64,000 nucleotides of DNA from Hevea brasiliensis (GCF_030052815.1 NC_079501.1:84701849-84765848), one strand, 5' to 3'; positions 1 to 11,582 are shown, counted from the first letter of the stretch. Notes: generated from the letters alone by a model not told the origin. Translations and numbers: made by a program.

Positions 1-953
1 TCTTAATATCATCAGAACTCTTTCTTACCATAAATGATTTCTCTAAATCATTTTATGAACCTCATAGACCATGGTTAACACCTAGCATAGCATGCCATGG
101 CCACCCAATTAGTAATAAGGTTTACCTTAAATGAACCTATAATCATATGTTACCATGCACTAGAATCTCTCTGTTACAAAATCCCAACTCAAGCTGGAGT
201 CATGGTTTATGTCACTCCATTTGCTATGAATATTATGTTCTCTTTTAATTCCAGTTCTTGATTAAAAGATTTTCTCATCGAAACTCTTTTTCAATAACTA
301 TCTGTCTGAACTTGAAACATCAAGAACAATTAAATGAACATAGGATTTTATCTCTATTTACTTAGAGGAACAGATTCCATCTTAATCAACACCTACCTCC
401 ATATATAACTAGTAGGAGCCAACACATGCCCATATACCCATACATAGTATAAGTATGAAAGCAGTATCAAACTCAAACTACCTATATACAAGATAAGCTA
501 TCTCAGTCTAAAGATTATATGCATCGATATGATTTATGACAAAACATTGACAAGAGTAAACTCCATGTGCTTGTCATAAGTGTCACCGGTTTGACTACTT
601 ATCATTTATAAGTGCCTATCATGTTTGTTATATGGCATGAGACTCACCATACCATCTTATTTATATCTCATATAAATAACTTGGGAACAAACATGAATAC
701 AATCTTTCTGGATAAGTCATGTCCTTATTATGAAGTATCCTCGATTGTGAACCTATTTATGATACTTCGTGCTAGAAATATTGTCACTCATATTCTTAAC
801 AACTTAAGAATAATATTTCTAACAAAATATCAATGGACCTTTTCTATTACACATAAATATATTATGTAAACGGAAAAGTGGAAATGCCTTTTATTAATAA
901 AAATATGTACAAGATACATACTAAATGATATGCTCTAGGGCATACTACTAACA
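1..953 (-). mobile_element. Inverted partial Ty1-copia LTR (family A)
   Basis: Read on the minus strand from 953 leftwards, this begins with TGTTAGTAGTATGCCC and follows the plus-strand LTR at 1468-3561 with roughly nine of ten bases matching by eye, including the blocks GAGAATATGAGTGACA and CATGGCATGCTATGCTAGG. It is cut by the window edge, so the rest of the LTR and its left target duplication are not visible. The right flank is GTGGC (954-958). It is either a separate solo LTR or element end inserted in reverse into the copia internal region, or the product of an inversion. ORFs inside it are not genes. Confidence 0.85.
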
Positions 954-1467
954 GTGGCGACCTATAATTGGATGGTTACACTGATTCTGATTTTCAATCA
1001 GATATTGATGATAGAAAGTCTATCTTTGGCTTTGTGTTCATTTGTACTGGAGGTGCAGTTCATTGGAAGAGTTCCAAACAGAGTATGACTATTGATTCCA
1101 CTATAGAGGCCGAGTATATTGCTGCATCAGATGCTACAGAAGAGGCTGTTTGGATAAAGAAGTTTGTGACAGAACTTGCAGTAGTTCCTTCTATTGAGTC
1201 AGTAGTTCCTCTCTACTATGATAACAATGGGGCAGTCATTCAGGCTAAGGAACCCCGATCTCACTAGAAATCTAAATAAATAGAAAGGTGCTACCATATT
1301 ATCATATAGATAGTTGGGCGAGGCAATGTAGTCATGCAGAAAATAGCATCAGTCGAAAATCTAGCTGATCTATTCGTGAAGGCTATGTCACAATTTCAGT
1401 TAGACCGACATCTTGAGAAGATGGGTCTAAGATACTGTAATGAATGGCTCTAGTGCTAACGGGAGAT
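954..1467 (+). pseudogene. Ty1-copia pol 3' remnant (RNase H)
   Basis: From about 968 the plus frame encodes the copia RNase H core: the D-G-Y-T-D-S-D-F start, the H-W-K-S-S-K-Q block, the acidic E-A-E-Y-I-A-A segment and D-N-N-G-A. A stop at about 1267 interrupts the frame. The usual copia C-terminus (vENLADLFvKa, then L-E-K-M-G-L) can still be read up to about 1452. A purine-rich tract (1461-1466) leads directly into the LTR at 1468, as expected for a polypurine tract. Everything upstream (gag, integrase, RT) is missing, cut by the inverted LTR. Non-functional; family assignment is secure. Confidence 0.85.
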
Positions 1468-3561
1468 TATTAGTCGTATGTCCTAGAGCATATTATTTTG
1501 TATGTGTCTTATACATATTTTATTAATAAAAGATAATTACACTTTTCTATTTACATAATCTATTTATGTGTAATTGAAAAGGTCTGTTGATAATTTTGTT
1601 AGAAATTCTATTATTAAGTTATTAAGAATATGAGTGACAGTATTTCTAGTACAAATTATCATAAATTGGTTCACAATCGAGGATACTTCACAAAGAACAT
1701 GACTTATCTAGAAAGATTGTAATCATATTTGTTCCCAAAGTATTAAAATGAGATATTAATAAGTTGGAGTGGTGAGTCTCATGCCACATAACAAACATGA
1801 TAGGCTCTTATATATGATAAGTAACTCGAACCAGTGACACTTATGACAATCACATGGAGTTTATTCTCGTCAATGCATTGTCATATATCATATCAATGCA
1901 TATAATCTTTAGACCTGAGATAATACAGTTATTTTGTATATAGGTGGTTTGAGTTTGATACTGCTTTCATACTCATACTGTGTGTAGATATATGGGCACG
2001 TATTGGCTCCTACTAGTTATATATTGAGATAGGTATTGATCAAGATGGGATCCATCACCCTAAGTAAATAGGGATAAAATCTTATATTTATTTAATTATT
2101 CTTGATGATTCAAGTTCTTGGCCAGGGCAGATGGACTTAGTCAGAAAAGTGTTTTTGAAAAGAAAGTATAATTAATCAAGAATTAGAATTGGAAGAGAAC
2201 ATAATATTTATAGCATATGGAGTTTGACATTAACCATGACTCCAGCTATAGTTGGGATTCTGTAATGGAGAGATCTTTGTGTATGGTAACATATGATTAA
2301 AAGGTTCATTTAAGGTATTCCTTATTACTGATTGAGTGGCCATGGCATGCTATGCTAGGTGTCAACCATGGTCTATGAGATACCTGAAATAATTTAGAGA
2401 AATCATTGAAGGTAAGAAATAGTTCTAATGATATTAAGAGTTAATATCATTTCTCATTGTCAATTAGTAATGAGCCTAGTAAGTCACACATTTACACAAG
2501 CAATTCACCAAGTGTATTATGATTTAATTGATTAATTAAAGAGTTTAATTAATTAATTAAATAGGTTTGGTTTGTAATAAGATTGCAAAGTCCCTAGCAT
2601 GACTTGAAACCAAATCTAAGTTATTGGATGTATAATATAAATTAAATTTATATTTAAAAGGTTTAAATATGAATTTAATTGTAAGATTAATTAATTAATT
2701 AATTTATATATGATATAAATTAATTTGAAGAAGAAAAATATTAATTTTGGGTTGAGAACTCAAGGATATACATAAGGGCAAATTGGTCTTTTCACATAAT
2801 GACATGTGGCACTATGAGATGGTGGCACATGGCACCATACAAGCTTGCCATTTGTCTTTCATTCATGAAAGATGATAAAATGAAGATTAAATCTAGCTTT
2901 GACTAGTGGCTTAATGAGATTAAGTTTTCCAAAAGTAAGATTTAATCCTAGAATGACATGTGGCAAGCAAGTAAGTAATTTTGTCTTATGTATATAGATG
3001 AAGAAAGAAGAAGAACTTCATCTTCTTCATCCTCTTCCCATTTTGGACGGCAATAAGGCATCCTCTCTCCCTTCTTCATTTCTCAATTAATTCAAAAGGA
3101 AAAACCATGATTTCCTTTGAATGAAAATTGGTAGAAAGTGTTTCTAATCCCTTATACATCCTTACACCATCACTAAAGCATAAAAATCCAAGTTCAAGTG
3201 GTTGGCAAGGCTTTGAGGACACTTTTGGGGCTGCCATTGGTGAGCTTGTGGTGGATAAGCTAGAGGGACAATAATTGGAGTCCTAGGAGCACCCAAAGGG
3301 AGTAAGATAGTTTGATTGAGCACTTTGGAGGTTAGTTGAATTAAATTCTCCCATTAGTTAGGATTTAATGAATTAATTTGTTAATTCACAATCTTAAATG
3401 GCAAATGAACTCTTAGTGTGTGCCAAAAGTGTGTTTTGGTATGCAATAGGTCATTAGAAGTCATTTAGGGCTATAACTCACTTGCATGTTACATGTAACC
3501 TTAGATAAAATTTTAAAATTCAATGCTCTAATGCCCTTAAATCTATGCTTTCATGCCTTCA
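1468..3561 (+). mobile_element. Ty1-copia family A 3' LTR
   Basis: It starts just after the polypurine tract of the RNase H remnant, with a start (TATTAGTCGTATG) mutated from the TGTTAGTAGTATG seen in related copies. It ends ...CCTTCA at 3561, the same end as the solo LTR at 16546-18627. Length is about 2.09 kb. It holds AT-rich TTAATTAATTAA runs near 2530-2700, a TATA-like GTATATAGATG near 2990 and a pyrimidine-rich stretch just downstream, which suggests a transcription start near 3010-3060. The right flank TTTGA (3562-3566) is the probable target site; its partner is not visible. The sequence that follows is a LINE fragment. Confidence 0.85.
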
Positions 3562-3812
3562 TTTGACATAACTAATTTCAAAGAAATTGACGGCTTACTT
3601 GGCCTCCTCCTAGTCTTCATATAGTGGAAGATCTGAAAAGCCACTAAAACATTATCAATAATCAATCGATTGAAAATAAATGCACTTTGAGATTCATCCA
3701 TAATATATCCCCAAAAGGTCTATAATCAATTAGCTAACACCTTAGACATAATTTTAAAAATCACATTACATAGGCTGTTTGATCTGTACTCACCAATAAA
3801 CTGTGGATGCTT
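3562..3812 (-). pseudogene. LINE (L1-type) reverse transcriptase fragment
   Basis: On the minus strand, from about 3777 leftwards, one frame reads the classic plant L1 RT block: S-L-C-N-V-I-F-K-I-M-S-K-V-L-A-N, then two stops, then D-E-S-Q-S-A-F-I and D-N-V-L-V-A-F, and finally H-Y-M-K-T-R-R near 3610. The fragment fills the gap between the LTR ending at 3561 and the LTR starting at 3813, so it is the older host DNA into which both inserted. It lacks the rest of RT and the endonuclease. Too short and broken to function. The identification rests on family motifs recalled, not on a search. Confidence 0.75.
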
Positions 3813-5704
3813 TGTTAGTGGTATGCCTTAAAGTAATGCTCTAATATTGTATGTTGTAAATATTAATCCTATTAATGACATAATTATATTCATTTACTAA
3901 ATAAAAGGGTTTAGGTTAATTGAGTAAGTCTATAAGTACCTTGTTATAGATTCCATTTTTAGGTGTTGAGAATATGAGTGATGAAATTCTCTAGTGTAAG
4001 TACATTAAAAGATTGTTCATTATGGAGGACACTTTGTTGGGCATGATCAATCCAGCTAAACTGTCGCCTCTATTGGTTGTTTACATAGATTAGTATGAGA
4101 TATTAACAAAAGTGGAATAATAAGTCTCATGCTATTTGGAATTATGATATCAAGACAAATATAGTGGGAACTTATAAGATAAGTAGGTCAAAAAAGTGAT
4201 GCTAAGATGACATTCACATGGAGTTTACTCTTGTTAATGAATTGTCATCTGGATCATACTAGTGCACATAATTCCCTAACTTGAGATGACACAGTTATCT
4301 CGTGTATAGGTGGCTTGAGTTTGATACCACTTACACACTTGTACAATGTATGGGTGTACTGGCATGTGTTAGCTTAAGTTATGGAGATAAGTGTTCAATT
4401 AAGATAGAATTCATTACCTTAAGTAAATATGGATAAAGTCCTAGGCTATATGATAATTCTTGAGCGCAGTCCTTGGCCAAGGTAAAATGATTTAGTTAGA
4501 AAAGAGTTTTTGATGGTAAGTCTTATTAGTTAAGAATTAGAATTAAGGTCATACGGTCAAAGTAATTAGGGTTTGACATAAACAGCGACTCTAGCTGAGA
4601 TCGAGACTTTGTAATGAAGGGATTCTAGTGCATGGTATGTATGATCAAGGTTCATAGAATGTTGGTAAAACAAGAATAACATTCATCACTAATTGGGTAA
4701 TCATAGCACATTATGCTAGGTGTCAATTGTGACTTATGATAACCAAGAATAAAATGGGGATTTTACTTTAGGTGTAGAAAAGATTTTCTAGTAATATCAA
4801 AGTATTGATATTATAATCTCATTGCCAATTAATTGTAAACCTAGGAAGTCATACACAATAGAGCTAAAGTGATCAAGATATAATTAATTTGATTAATTAA
4901 TTAATTAATTAAAGTGTTTAATTGGTTAATTAAATTAATAAATTTGGTTTGTAATTAGATTATAAAGTCCCTAGCATGTCTTGAAGTCAAATTCACATAA
5001 ATGGGTAATATGTAATTTGGATTTAATTTATATCAAACATAAATGGGTAGGCCCAAAATACATTAAAAGGTAGTTAAATGTTTTAAACTTAATTTATATG
5101 AGATATAAATTGGTAAACTGAAAATAACAAAGAAAGAATTAGGTAGAAGAAAAACTATCCATAAGATGGATTAGTAAGCCCATGCTTAATTGTTAAATGT
5201 GGACTTGGAGTTTTATGGGACAAAAGATGATGGTGGGCCCAAGCCACTAACTTAAGAAGTTAAAGAGGTATCTCTACACAAGTGATGTGGGTTTAAGTTT
5301 TAGGCTTTATTCTTATAAGACAAAATTTAAGTATTAAACCCAAATCCATATGGCTTAAAAACCTAGTGGAGAATCTCTACATCTAATTGGCTTAGATTGG
5401 TTTGCCTTGGCTAAGGGTTAACTTATGGCTTATATGGATAGGTGGCTTGGTCTTCATCCACGTGTCTCTTTGAGAAAGAGACACGTGACTCTTTCTTGGC
5501 CAAGTTTGAATGGCTTCCCTTATATGCCATTGACTTTGGTATAAAAGAAAGAGAATGAATGGAAAGTGTAGAGAGAATTTTCATTTTTTTTTTTTGTTAA
5601 AGGAGAGAATTTTCCATTTTACCACCAAGTTGATGCGAATATGAGGACACTAAACTACAAGGAAATTCTATAAGTAATTCAAGTGGAGATCAACAAGTTG
5701 GACA
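3813..5704 (+). mobile_element. Solo Ty1-copia LTR (family C)
   Basis: It starts TGTTAGTGGTATGCC and ends GACA, 1,892 bp, with a perfect target duplication TGCTT at 3808-3812 and 5705-5709. It shares with the other copia LTRs here the blocks GAGAATATGAGTGA, GAGTTTACTCTTGTTAAT and CCTTAAGTAAATATGGATAAA, but is otherwise diverged. No internal sequence or second LTR is present, so it is a solo LTR left by recombination between two LTRs. It splits the LINE fragment. Confidence 0.88.
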
Positions 5705-5709
5705 TGCTT

Positions 5710-5800
5710 AAAGATTTTAAGTGAACCATTTTAATTCAATTATGCATTAATGGAGTCCATGTGTTTCTAAGAGCCAATAAATTCCAAGAAATTCTTCCAA
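5710..5800 (-). pseudogene. Probable continuation of the LINE RT fragment
   Basis: If the solo LTR and one TGCTT copy are ignored, the minus-strand reading of this stretch joins the LINE frame just upstream of its conserved S-L-C-N-V block. Weak matches such as I-K-M-V and K-H-P-Q-F-I-G-E fit the position where L1 RTs carry their 'LIPK' region. At least one frameshift and a stop are needed. This is inference from position and weak similarity. Confidence 0.4.
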
Positions 5801-6330
5801 GTCATGACAATACCATTTGGGGTAGAATATCTCACAACTGAGTGTGAGAATCACACCACAAGCCATGTTTTTATAGAAGAAAGCTTAAGGAGGCAACAAG
5901 TCCCAAAGCTAGCCATGAAAAGCTCACATTCAGCCATGGAAAAATGGTTAGGAGGCACACAAGCACTTGTGGGAATCACCTTAGGCACATAACCTCTTGT
6001 GAGATGAATTTAGAAGAATTTTTTAGGGCCATGAGGCTCATGGCCAGCCATGAAGTACTTTAAAGGACTTGTGAGGCTTATGAGGCACATGGGAGGGTGT
6101 GGAAATCATCTTGGGTGCACACCTGGCCATGAGATGATACTATGCACACCATTGGCCATGGAATGCTCACCAAAAGCCATAGGATGATTTAATAGGCGCA
6201 TAAGAAGCCATGAGACACGTTTGGGAGCTTATTTGGGCAGTAAATCACAAGGGAAGTTGTGGGAATTCTTCATAGGCACACCAAAGGGTGTGAGATTTGC
6301 TAGAAGACTAATTTCTTTAGTCATTTTATA
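5801..6330. repeat. Word-rich imperfect repeat tract, origin unknown
   Basis: The words CCATG(A/G), GGCACA(C/T) and TTGTGRG recur at irregular intervals of roughly 40 to 70 bp (for example near 5895, 5936, 5957, 5983, 6050, 6083, 6152, 6205 and 6275). Several form small inverted pairs such as CACAAGCACTTGTG (5958-5971). The short ORF here (62 aa from 5804) looks like no known protein, and I do not call it a gene. Confidence 0.4.
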
Positions 6331-7033
6331 ATTTCTTTACATTTTACTAGGGTTTAGGTAGCTATCATTATAAATATGTAATTTTCTTCATTTTGGAGAA
6401 CAACTTGAATTTTGATATTTTAATGGTTTTATCCATATTGGAAGAATTTTTTCTTTATTTCTTGAATGAACTAAATTGACACTCTTGGCAAGACTAATCT
6501 GCTTATTAAGTTTTAATATGATATTCATAGTTTTCTACCACATTGTTGGTATTCAGTTATGAACCCTTGATTTCCTATTAATTTATTCTTTATTTTTTAT
6601 CACTTGTTGATATTAGGTCGAGTGTGGTCATTAGAAGATATCTTGATTTCACATGGTTTTCCACCACAAGTTAGTGCTGGGTCAAGTGAGTTTTGAGTGT
6701 TTGAACTTATTTTGGAGCAATCTTGGAAATACATTAAATTGATTGTGGGTTTCAAGGCAAATTCTTTTGGAGTTTGCATCACAAGCTTGTCTTCTTTTTC
6801 TTTTTCTTCCTTTTATTGTTCTCTTTAAGAAAGCATGGGAGACACTAGAAGTTATTACTCTTGTGATGTTTTCTTTCTTTCTAGTGAAAAAGAAAAGAAT
6901 TTCTCTATACTTAAAAGGAATTGTCCCATTTAAGAGAACATAAATTGATAGAATTCATCCTTACTCTAAATGTTGATGGCTAACCTAGAAAGGAAGAGGT
7001 TTGGGAATATTCAGGTTCAACTAGGAGTAGTCT
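6331..7033. other. AT-rich stretch with no recognisable gene
   Basis: This is AT-rich, with pyrimidine runs near 6790-6815 and a TATA-like TATAAATATG at about 6371. It resembles the texture of retrotransposon LTR or leader DNA, but I can place no boundary or coding motif. The flank AGTCT (7029-7033) is the left target-site copy of the TRIM that follows. Confidence 0.4.
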
Positions 7034-7231
7034 CGTGATGACCCGACTAGGGAAAACCGTCCGATAAGGGCAGGGAGTGGCATGAAAAAGTAAACTCCCT
7101 GCAGGCTTCTAGGATGGTGAGGCTACCTAGGGTAGTGGAATGCGGCCCACAACAATGAATCAAATCATACATTGAAATGGGGGAAACTAATCACTAGAAG
7201 CGCCTTTTGGTGGAATGGCTTGGAGAGTTGG

Positions 7232-7300
7232 AAGAACTTTGGATTTAAGCGTGCTCACTTGAGAGAAATGCTAGGATGGGTGGCCTCCTAGAAATTTCTC
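7232..7300 (+). promoter_or_regulatory. 5S rRNA-derived Pol III internal promoter region, TRIM LTR1
   Basis: AAGAACTTTGG, TTAAGCGTGCTCACTTGAGA and GCTAGGATGGGTGGCCTCCT follow the 3' two-thirds of plant 5S rRNA in order and spacing. They cover the box A, intermediate element and box C positions, but with changes in the box C region (GGTGGCC for GGTGACC). In Cassandra elements this segment is bound by the 5S/Pol III machinery. Whether it is active here cannot be told. Confidence 0.75.
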
Positions 7301-7640
7301 CATTCCACCTATGGGACAAAACTGTGAGGCTCAGGATGGGGTGGGCCAAAGTAGACAATTCCTCTAGTGGTTAGAGCAGGGGTATTACAGATGGTATCAG
7401 AGCCGAGCCCCCCTTAGTAGATATGTGGTTCGAGGTCGAACTAGGTAGAAGCTAGTGGGCCTGTGACAACTCGACCCGGGAAAGCGGTCCAATGAGGGCC
7501 GAAAGTAGCATAAGAGAGTAAACTCTTGGCAGGCTTCTAGGATGGCGAAGCTACCTAGGGTAGTGGAATACAGGGCACAGGAATGAATCAAATCATACAT
7601 TGAAATAGGAGCCTTTTGGTATAATGGCCTGGAGATTTGG

Positions 7641-7709
7641 AAGAACTCCGGTGTTAAGTGTGCTCACTTGAGAGAAATGTTAGGATGGGTGACCTCTTGC
7701 AAATTTCTC
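7641..7709 (+). promoter_or_regulatory. 5S rRNA-derived region, TRIM LTR2
   Basis: The matching segment of the second LTR reads AAGAACTCCGG, TTAAGTGTGCTCACTTGAGA and TTAGGATGGGTGACCTCTTG. It keeps the box C core GGATGGGTGACC better than LTR1, but box A has a C-to-T change (TTAAGTGTGC). The two LTRs have thus decayed at different boxes. Confidence 0.72.
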
Positions 7710-7803
7710 CATTCCACCTATGAGAAAAAATTGTGAGGCTCAGGATGGGGTGGGCCAAAGCAGACAATTCCTCTAGTGGTTGGAGCAGGGGCGTTACACG
7801 TCT

Positions 7804-8161
7804 CTATCACTTGGTTCATATAAATGGATTAGAGGATTCACATTTGGGAGTCTCCCTAGATCATAGAAGATGGAATGTGATTTTGCGCTTTTATATGTCT
7901 TTAACCTTGTATGATCTATTTAGTTTTCTTGTGTTTCCTAATTCAAAATTGGGAAGATAGCAATTGCCCATCATAATGGTTGTGATGGTTTAACCCTTTT
8001 ATTACATGAGACACATGTATATCTTGCATGCAAAGTGTTTGATAAAATGCTTAAATGAAATGAAAAATTTTAAAATTTCTACCTTGGCCAGATTTGCTTA
8101 TGTAACATGTTTTTTGCCTTCATGTTTAACCTTGTGATCAAACCAACATGAGTATGATTAA
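7804..8161. other. No gene seen
   Basis: AT-rich DNA lying between the TRIM and the next solo LTR. The stretch near 8050-8090 (AAAATTTTAAAATTTCTACC) weakly resembles the 3' end of the copia LTR at 13640, so it may be old copia debris. Open frames here are short and match nothing I know. Confidence 0.35.
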
Positions 8162-9600
8162 TGTAACATCCTAAATTTTTAAATAACTATTTTATGTGGG
8201 AATTAACTGGTTTGACAGGCCCAGGAGGGGTATCGTGTAGTTATTGTATTGTGGGCCTGAGGCCTTTTGGATTAAGAAGTGTTAGTTGAGTTGTTTTGTA
8301 GGTTGGGTAGTCCTAGGTATAAGAGAAATTCTGCCTAGTTTTTAGCATAAACTTAAGGTGTCTTAGGCTCTTTAGTTCTTTGTTTTGAGTTAATATTGAT
8401 AAATTTCTTGAATATGATTATTTAGGTGATCCGAGTCAACCTTCCTTATCTTTTCAGCTGCCCTAGTGACATTTAGATAATCAGTGAGTAGATATTGATT
8501 TTATTTATAATTTCAATGTTATTATATATTTAAGGCATGCTTATGCATTCACTTATAAATATATTTTATGTAGTTAAATACTAGGCATGCCTTGTGTTGT
8601 ATTTTTATTTGATGAGACTACTGTGGATGTCACCTTAAGGTAATTTAGAGCAGTGTGCGTGTGTCGACTTGTACGTGGTGTGATCTTGGATATGGGTAAG
8701 ACTAGTAGTTGCGGCTGGAGCTTGACTCCTTGGGACTCAATCCTTTTTATGGATAAGACAAGGTGAGTATGACTTTGAGTTGATCTCGCTAACGCCTGCA
8801 TTTGGATTATTAAGAGAAAGTCTGGCTTAAGTTGATCTTGTTGGCAGGTGTTGGAACTAAGAGAGCTATATAAGGGATAAGCTTCCATATATATATACAT
8901 GGATGTGACACACAGGTGTGTGAGTGCTCCAAATTATCTTTTGTGTAAATGTTGTTTGAATTATTTGGAAATATGTGTGTATGATGCATTTCATACATAG
9001 GAATACATTAGGCTTAGATAGTTATAAAAATTGTATTTAAAATCAATATCTTACTCAATGAGTCGAACGCTCACCCCTATTCAACTATTTTTTTCTCAGG
9101 TGAAAGGTGGATTTTTTTGTGAATAACTTGCTTCCTTTCTCGCAGGTTTACAAACAGCAGCTTATTTATACTTTTTTTCTTGATTTATAATTTAGAACTA
9201 TACATGTGCTAGTAGTGTTCTAATCTTGATTGGGACTGTAATAATTTATTTCTTTGAAGATGTAAACATATTATATAGGTATGTTGAAATGTTCGAGATG
9301 AGTATTTACCTTGGATGAGGTAGCTGAGCTCCCATTTGATTATTTATTGTTTTGAGGATTGTAAGAGTGAGCTAAGCTCCCCAAATTATGTTATTTTATG
9401 ATTACAGGTTTGGTGAGTTAATACTCCCTGTTGGATAGTTTAATTTATGGCTGAACTCTGTTCGTTTGTTTTCTTAAAAGTGAACTATGTTTATGGGCTT
9501 TATGGTTGGCTTAGGAATAGTTAAGCTTACTATGGGCTTTGGGAGCCTTATGCTGACCCAAGTCGTAGTGTCGATCCAGCCCAGAATTTGGGTTGTGACA
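8162..9600 (+). mobile_element. Solo LTR, probable Ty3-gypsy type
   Basis: It starts TGTAACATCCTAAATTT and ends GGGTTGTGACA, both typical of plant gypsy LTRs, 1,439 bp. The left flank is ATTAA (8157-8161); the same word occurs on the right one base after the end (9602-9606), so the duplication is either offset by one base or altered. There is no internal region or primer binding site beside it, so it is a solo LTR. The ORFs on its minus strand are incidental. Confidence 0.68.
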
Positions 9601-10164
9601 AATTAAACTCTTAAGCTAATTAAGGACCCTGAAGCACATGTCAAACTGTAACAATCACATTATCTCCAATCACATCCTAGTACTTTTGATAAAACAAGGG
9701 TGGAAGGCCATTTAAACATAGAGCTTTAGATGAATGTATCTGTCTCACTGCCTAAACTACTTCATTTGTGTCATAAGGCCATAACAAAAAATCATTTATA
9801 TCTAAACTAACTTTCTGAGGAACAAAAGATGAATCATTCACAGTACATCCATCAGAAGCCAAGGCAAAACTTGTGGAATAAAATTGGAGAATATGTGTAG
9901 TGCCCCTTCCTGACAGTTCTTGGAATATCCATTTTAGGGTGGAATATTCATCCAACTTTGATTAAATGAAATTAATGAAAATAAGAAAATGAATAAATGA
10001 AAATGTAAGTTCACATAATTTTCTAATATTGTGATTTTTGGGAAGTAAATAATGTTTTATAAAAATTAAATTAGAAATTTAATTTAAACTTGTTATTACT
10101 ACAATGGTTGTTGAAGTTAGTAATTAAAGTATTTAGATTATTTTAAAATGAGTTAGTACAAATG
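9601..10164. other. No gene seen
   Basis: A 67-codon minus-strand frame (9752-9955) has no recognisable motif and no flanking gene signals; I leave it uncalled. The rest is AT-rich with no repeats that I could place. Confidence 0.35.

Positions 10165-10246
<82 letters not shown>
10165..10246. repeat. (AAT)n microsatellite
   Basis: An uninterrupted run of about 27 AAT triplets. On the minus strand it produces the run of tyrosines in a spurious 106-codon ORF. Likely polymorphic in length. Confidence 0.97.
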
Positions 10247-10247
<1 letters not shown>

Positions 10248-11582
10248 TAAAAACAAAAAAGGACCAATCACGTTCAAGGGATTGTTGCTTCCTTAAGTTT
10301 CGACAGCCCCACTTTCGTTCTCTTCCTCTTGTTCTTCTTCTCCAACAACAACCAAGGTTGATGAGTTTATCACCTGTGCAACTTCCTCCAACAACTACAA
10401 GAACCTCAAAACAATAACTGGGTAATCTCTTTATTAATGAGAAATATAGGGGAGAGCAAAGGGAGGAGAGCAAGGTCGATTTAGCTTTGGGTGAGGACTT
10501 CCAGTGGGGACTCTGATGGTGTTTGGTGAAGCCAGCACCCTCGATCGTTCTAACTTAGCTTGGTGAGAAGTTCTTGACCATCAATAGTTCCAAACAGCAC
10601 CAGAAAACCATAGATAGGAGAATGGAATGGTAGTAGCTTCCAAGGCCGATTCTGGCCAATCTGGTTGTCGAATTGGAAATCTGATACCACTGATGAACTC
10701 AATATACCAAGACCATCAAAATGGCACTAACCCCACTCTTATGAGACACTACTTGAAAAAGGCAATCATTAGATGACTTAGATCGCTTAGTGAGATTTTT
10801 TGAGCCTTTTGATTCCCATAAATTAAATATAATTATACAATAATTATTAACACTTTATGGGACTTCACATAGGTGCGGTTAGATCAACAATAGCCTTTTA
10901 GCACTCAAGACTGGCTTTCCATCCTATTTTGAGCACTCAGTGAGTTAACTCAGAACCTATGCATGCTTGTAGTAGATCTTAGGGTTTTCAAATGTCCTGG
11001 ACACGTTCCAAGTAGCAAAATTGGATTGGTAAGCCCGATCTCAACTTGGGTAGTTTTACCTAAAGCTAGTGTTCTGTAATTAATTTATAAAATAAAACTA
11101 ATACGCAATCAATGTGTAAATTGAATTGTAATAACCTAAGAACACTATGAAGGACCTACAAGAATATTTCTATAATTTTTGGGATACTAGATTAGTTGAT
11201 TAAGACTGTAAAAGGAGTTAGGACCCTAATTGGATATTGAACTATTGGACTTACATTAGAATTGATATAGGCCTTGGACAAGCATTGTGATGTTGCTGTG
11301 GGTCAAAGGCCATGTGTTTGTATTTCTTTGCAAGGAGTATAGATCTAGTTACATGGGAGACTCTACCGAATTGTTGGTAGAATAATTAAGATAATTAAGT
11401 TATTTAAGTAATTAAAGTTAAGCAATGAACAAGTGTCTAATAAATGTTAGTACATCTATATAAGTCCATCCAACTAACACTGTTAGCAAGCTTAGCAGAT
11501 CCAATCACAGTGAAGGGTTAACCAGTCTATGAGATGAACCTACTTAACTATTTTTAACTACTCTATTAAAGTGTTTTATTAT
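10247..11582. other. No gene; possible minus-strand LTR-element leader
   Basis: Near 10680-10697 the plus strand reads ATCTGATACCACTGATGAAC. On the minus strand this is an LTR-like end (...TTCATCA) followed by GTGGTATCAGATTT, the layout of a tRNA-Met primer binding site. That would make bases to the right of 10692 the LTR and bases to the left the leader or gag of a decayed minus-strand element, but I see no coding motif. A second LTR-like start, TGTAATAACC, lies near 11130 on the plus strand. Both are weak. Confidence 0.3.

Larger units (their letters stand above)
7034..7798 (+). mobile_element. TRIM, Cassandra-like (LTRs carry 5S rRNA-like sequence)
   Basis: A 765-bp unit: LTR 7034-7389, a 72-bp internal region 7390-7461 with no coding capacity, and LTR 7462-7798. 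The LTRs end ...TTACA and start CGTGATGACCC and TGTGACAACTC. A primer binding site, TGGTATCAGAGCC (7392-7404), matches initiator tRNA-Met two bases after LTR1. Flanks AGTCT (7029-7033) and CGTCT (7799-7803) agree at four of five positions. Terminal-repeat retrotransposons in miniature encode nothing and depend on other elements' proteins; the Cassandra group is defined by LTR-borne 5S rRNA promoter sequence. The 5' half of these LTRs does not resemble the 5' part of the Cassandra-like copy at 43553-43835, so this may be a separate subfamily. Confidence 0.82.

Noticed and set aside
8574..8998. Two overlapping minus-strand ORFs (108 and 62 codons)
   Set aside because: Both lie inside a solo LTR, antisense to it, with no recognisable motif.
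9752..9955. A possible host gene exon on the minus strand
   Set aside because: 67 codons, no motif, no clear splice context and no neighbouring exons; insufficient support.
10153..10473. A 106-codon minus-strand ORF with a long tyrosine run
   Set aside because: The tyrosines are the translation of the (AAT)n microsatellite; there is no domain and no gene structure.
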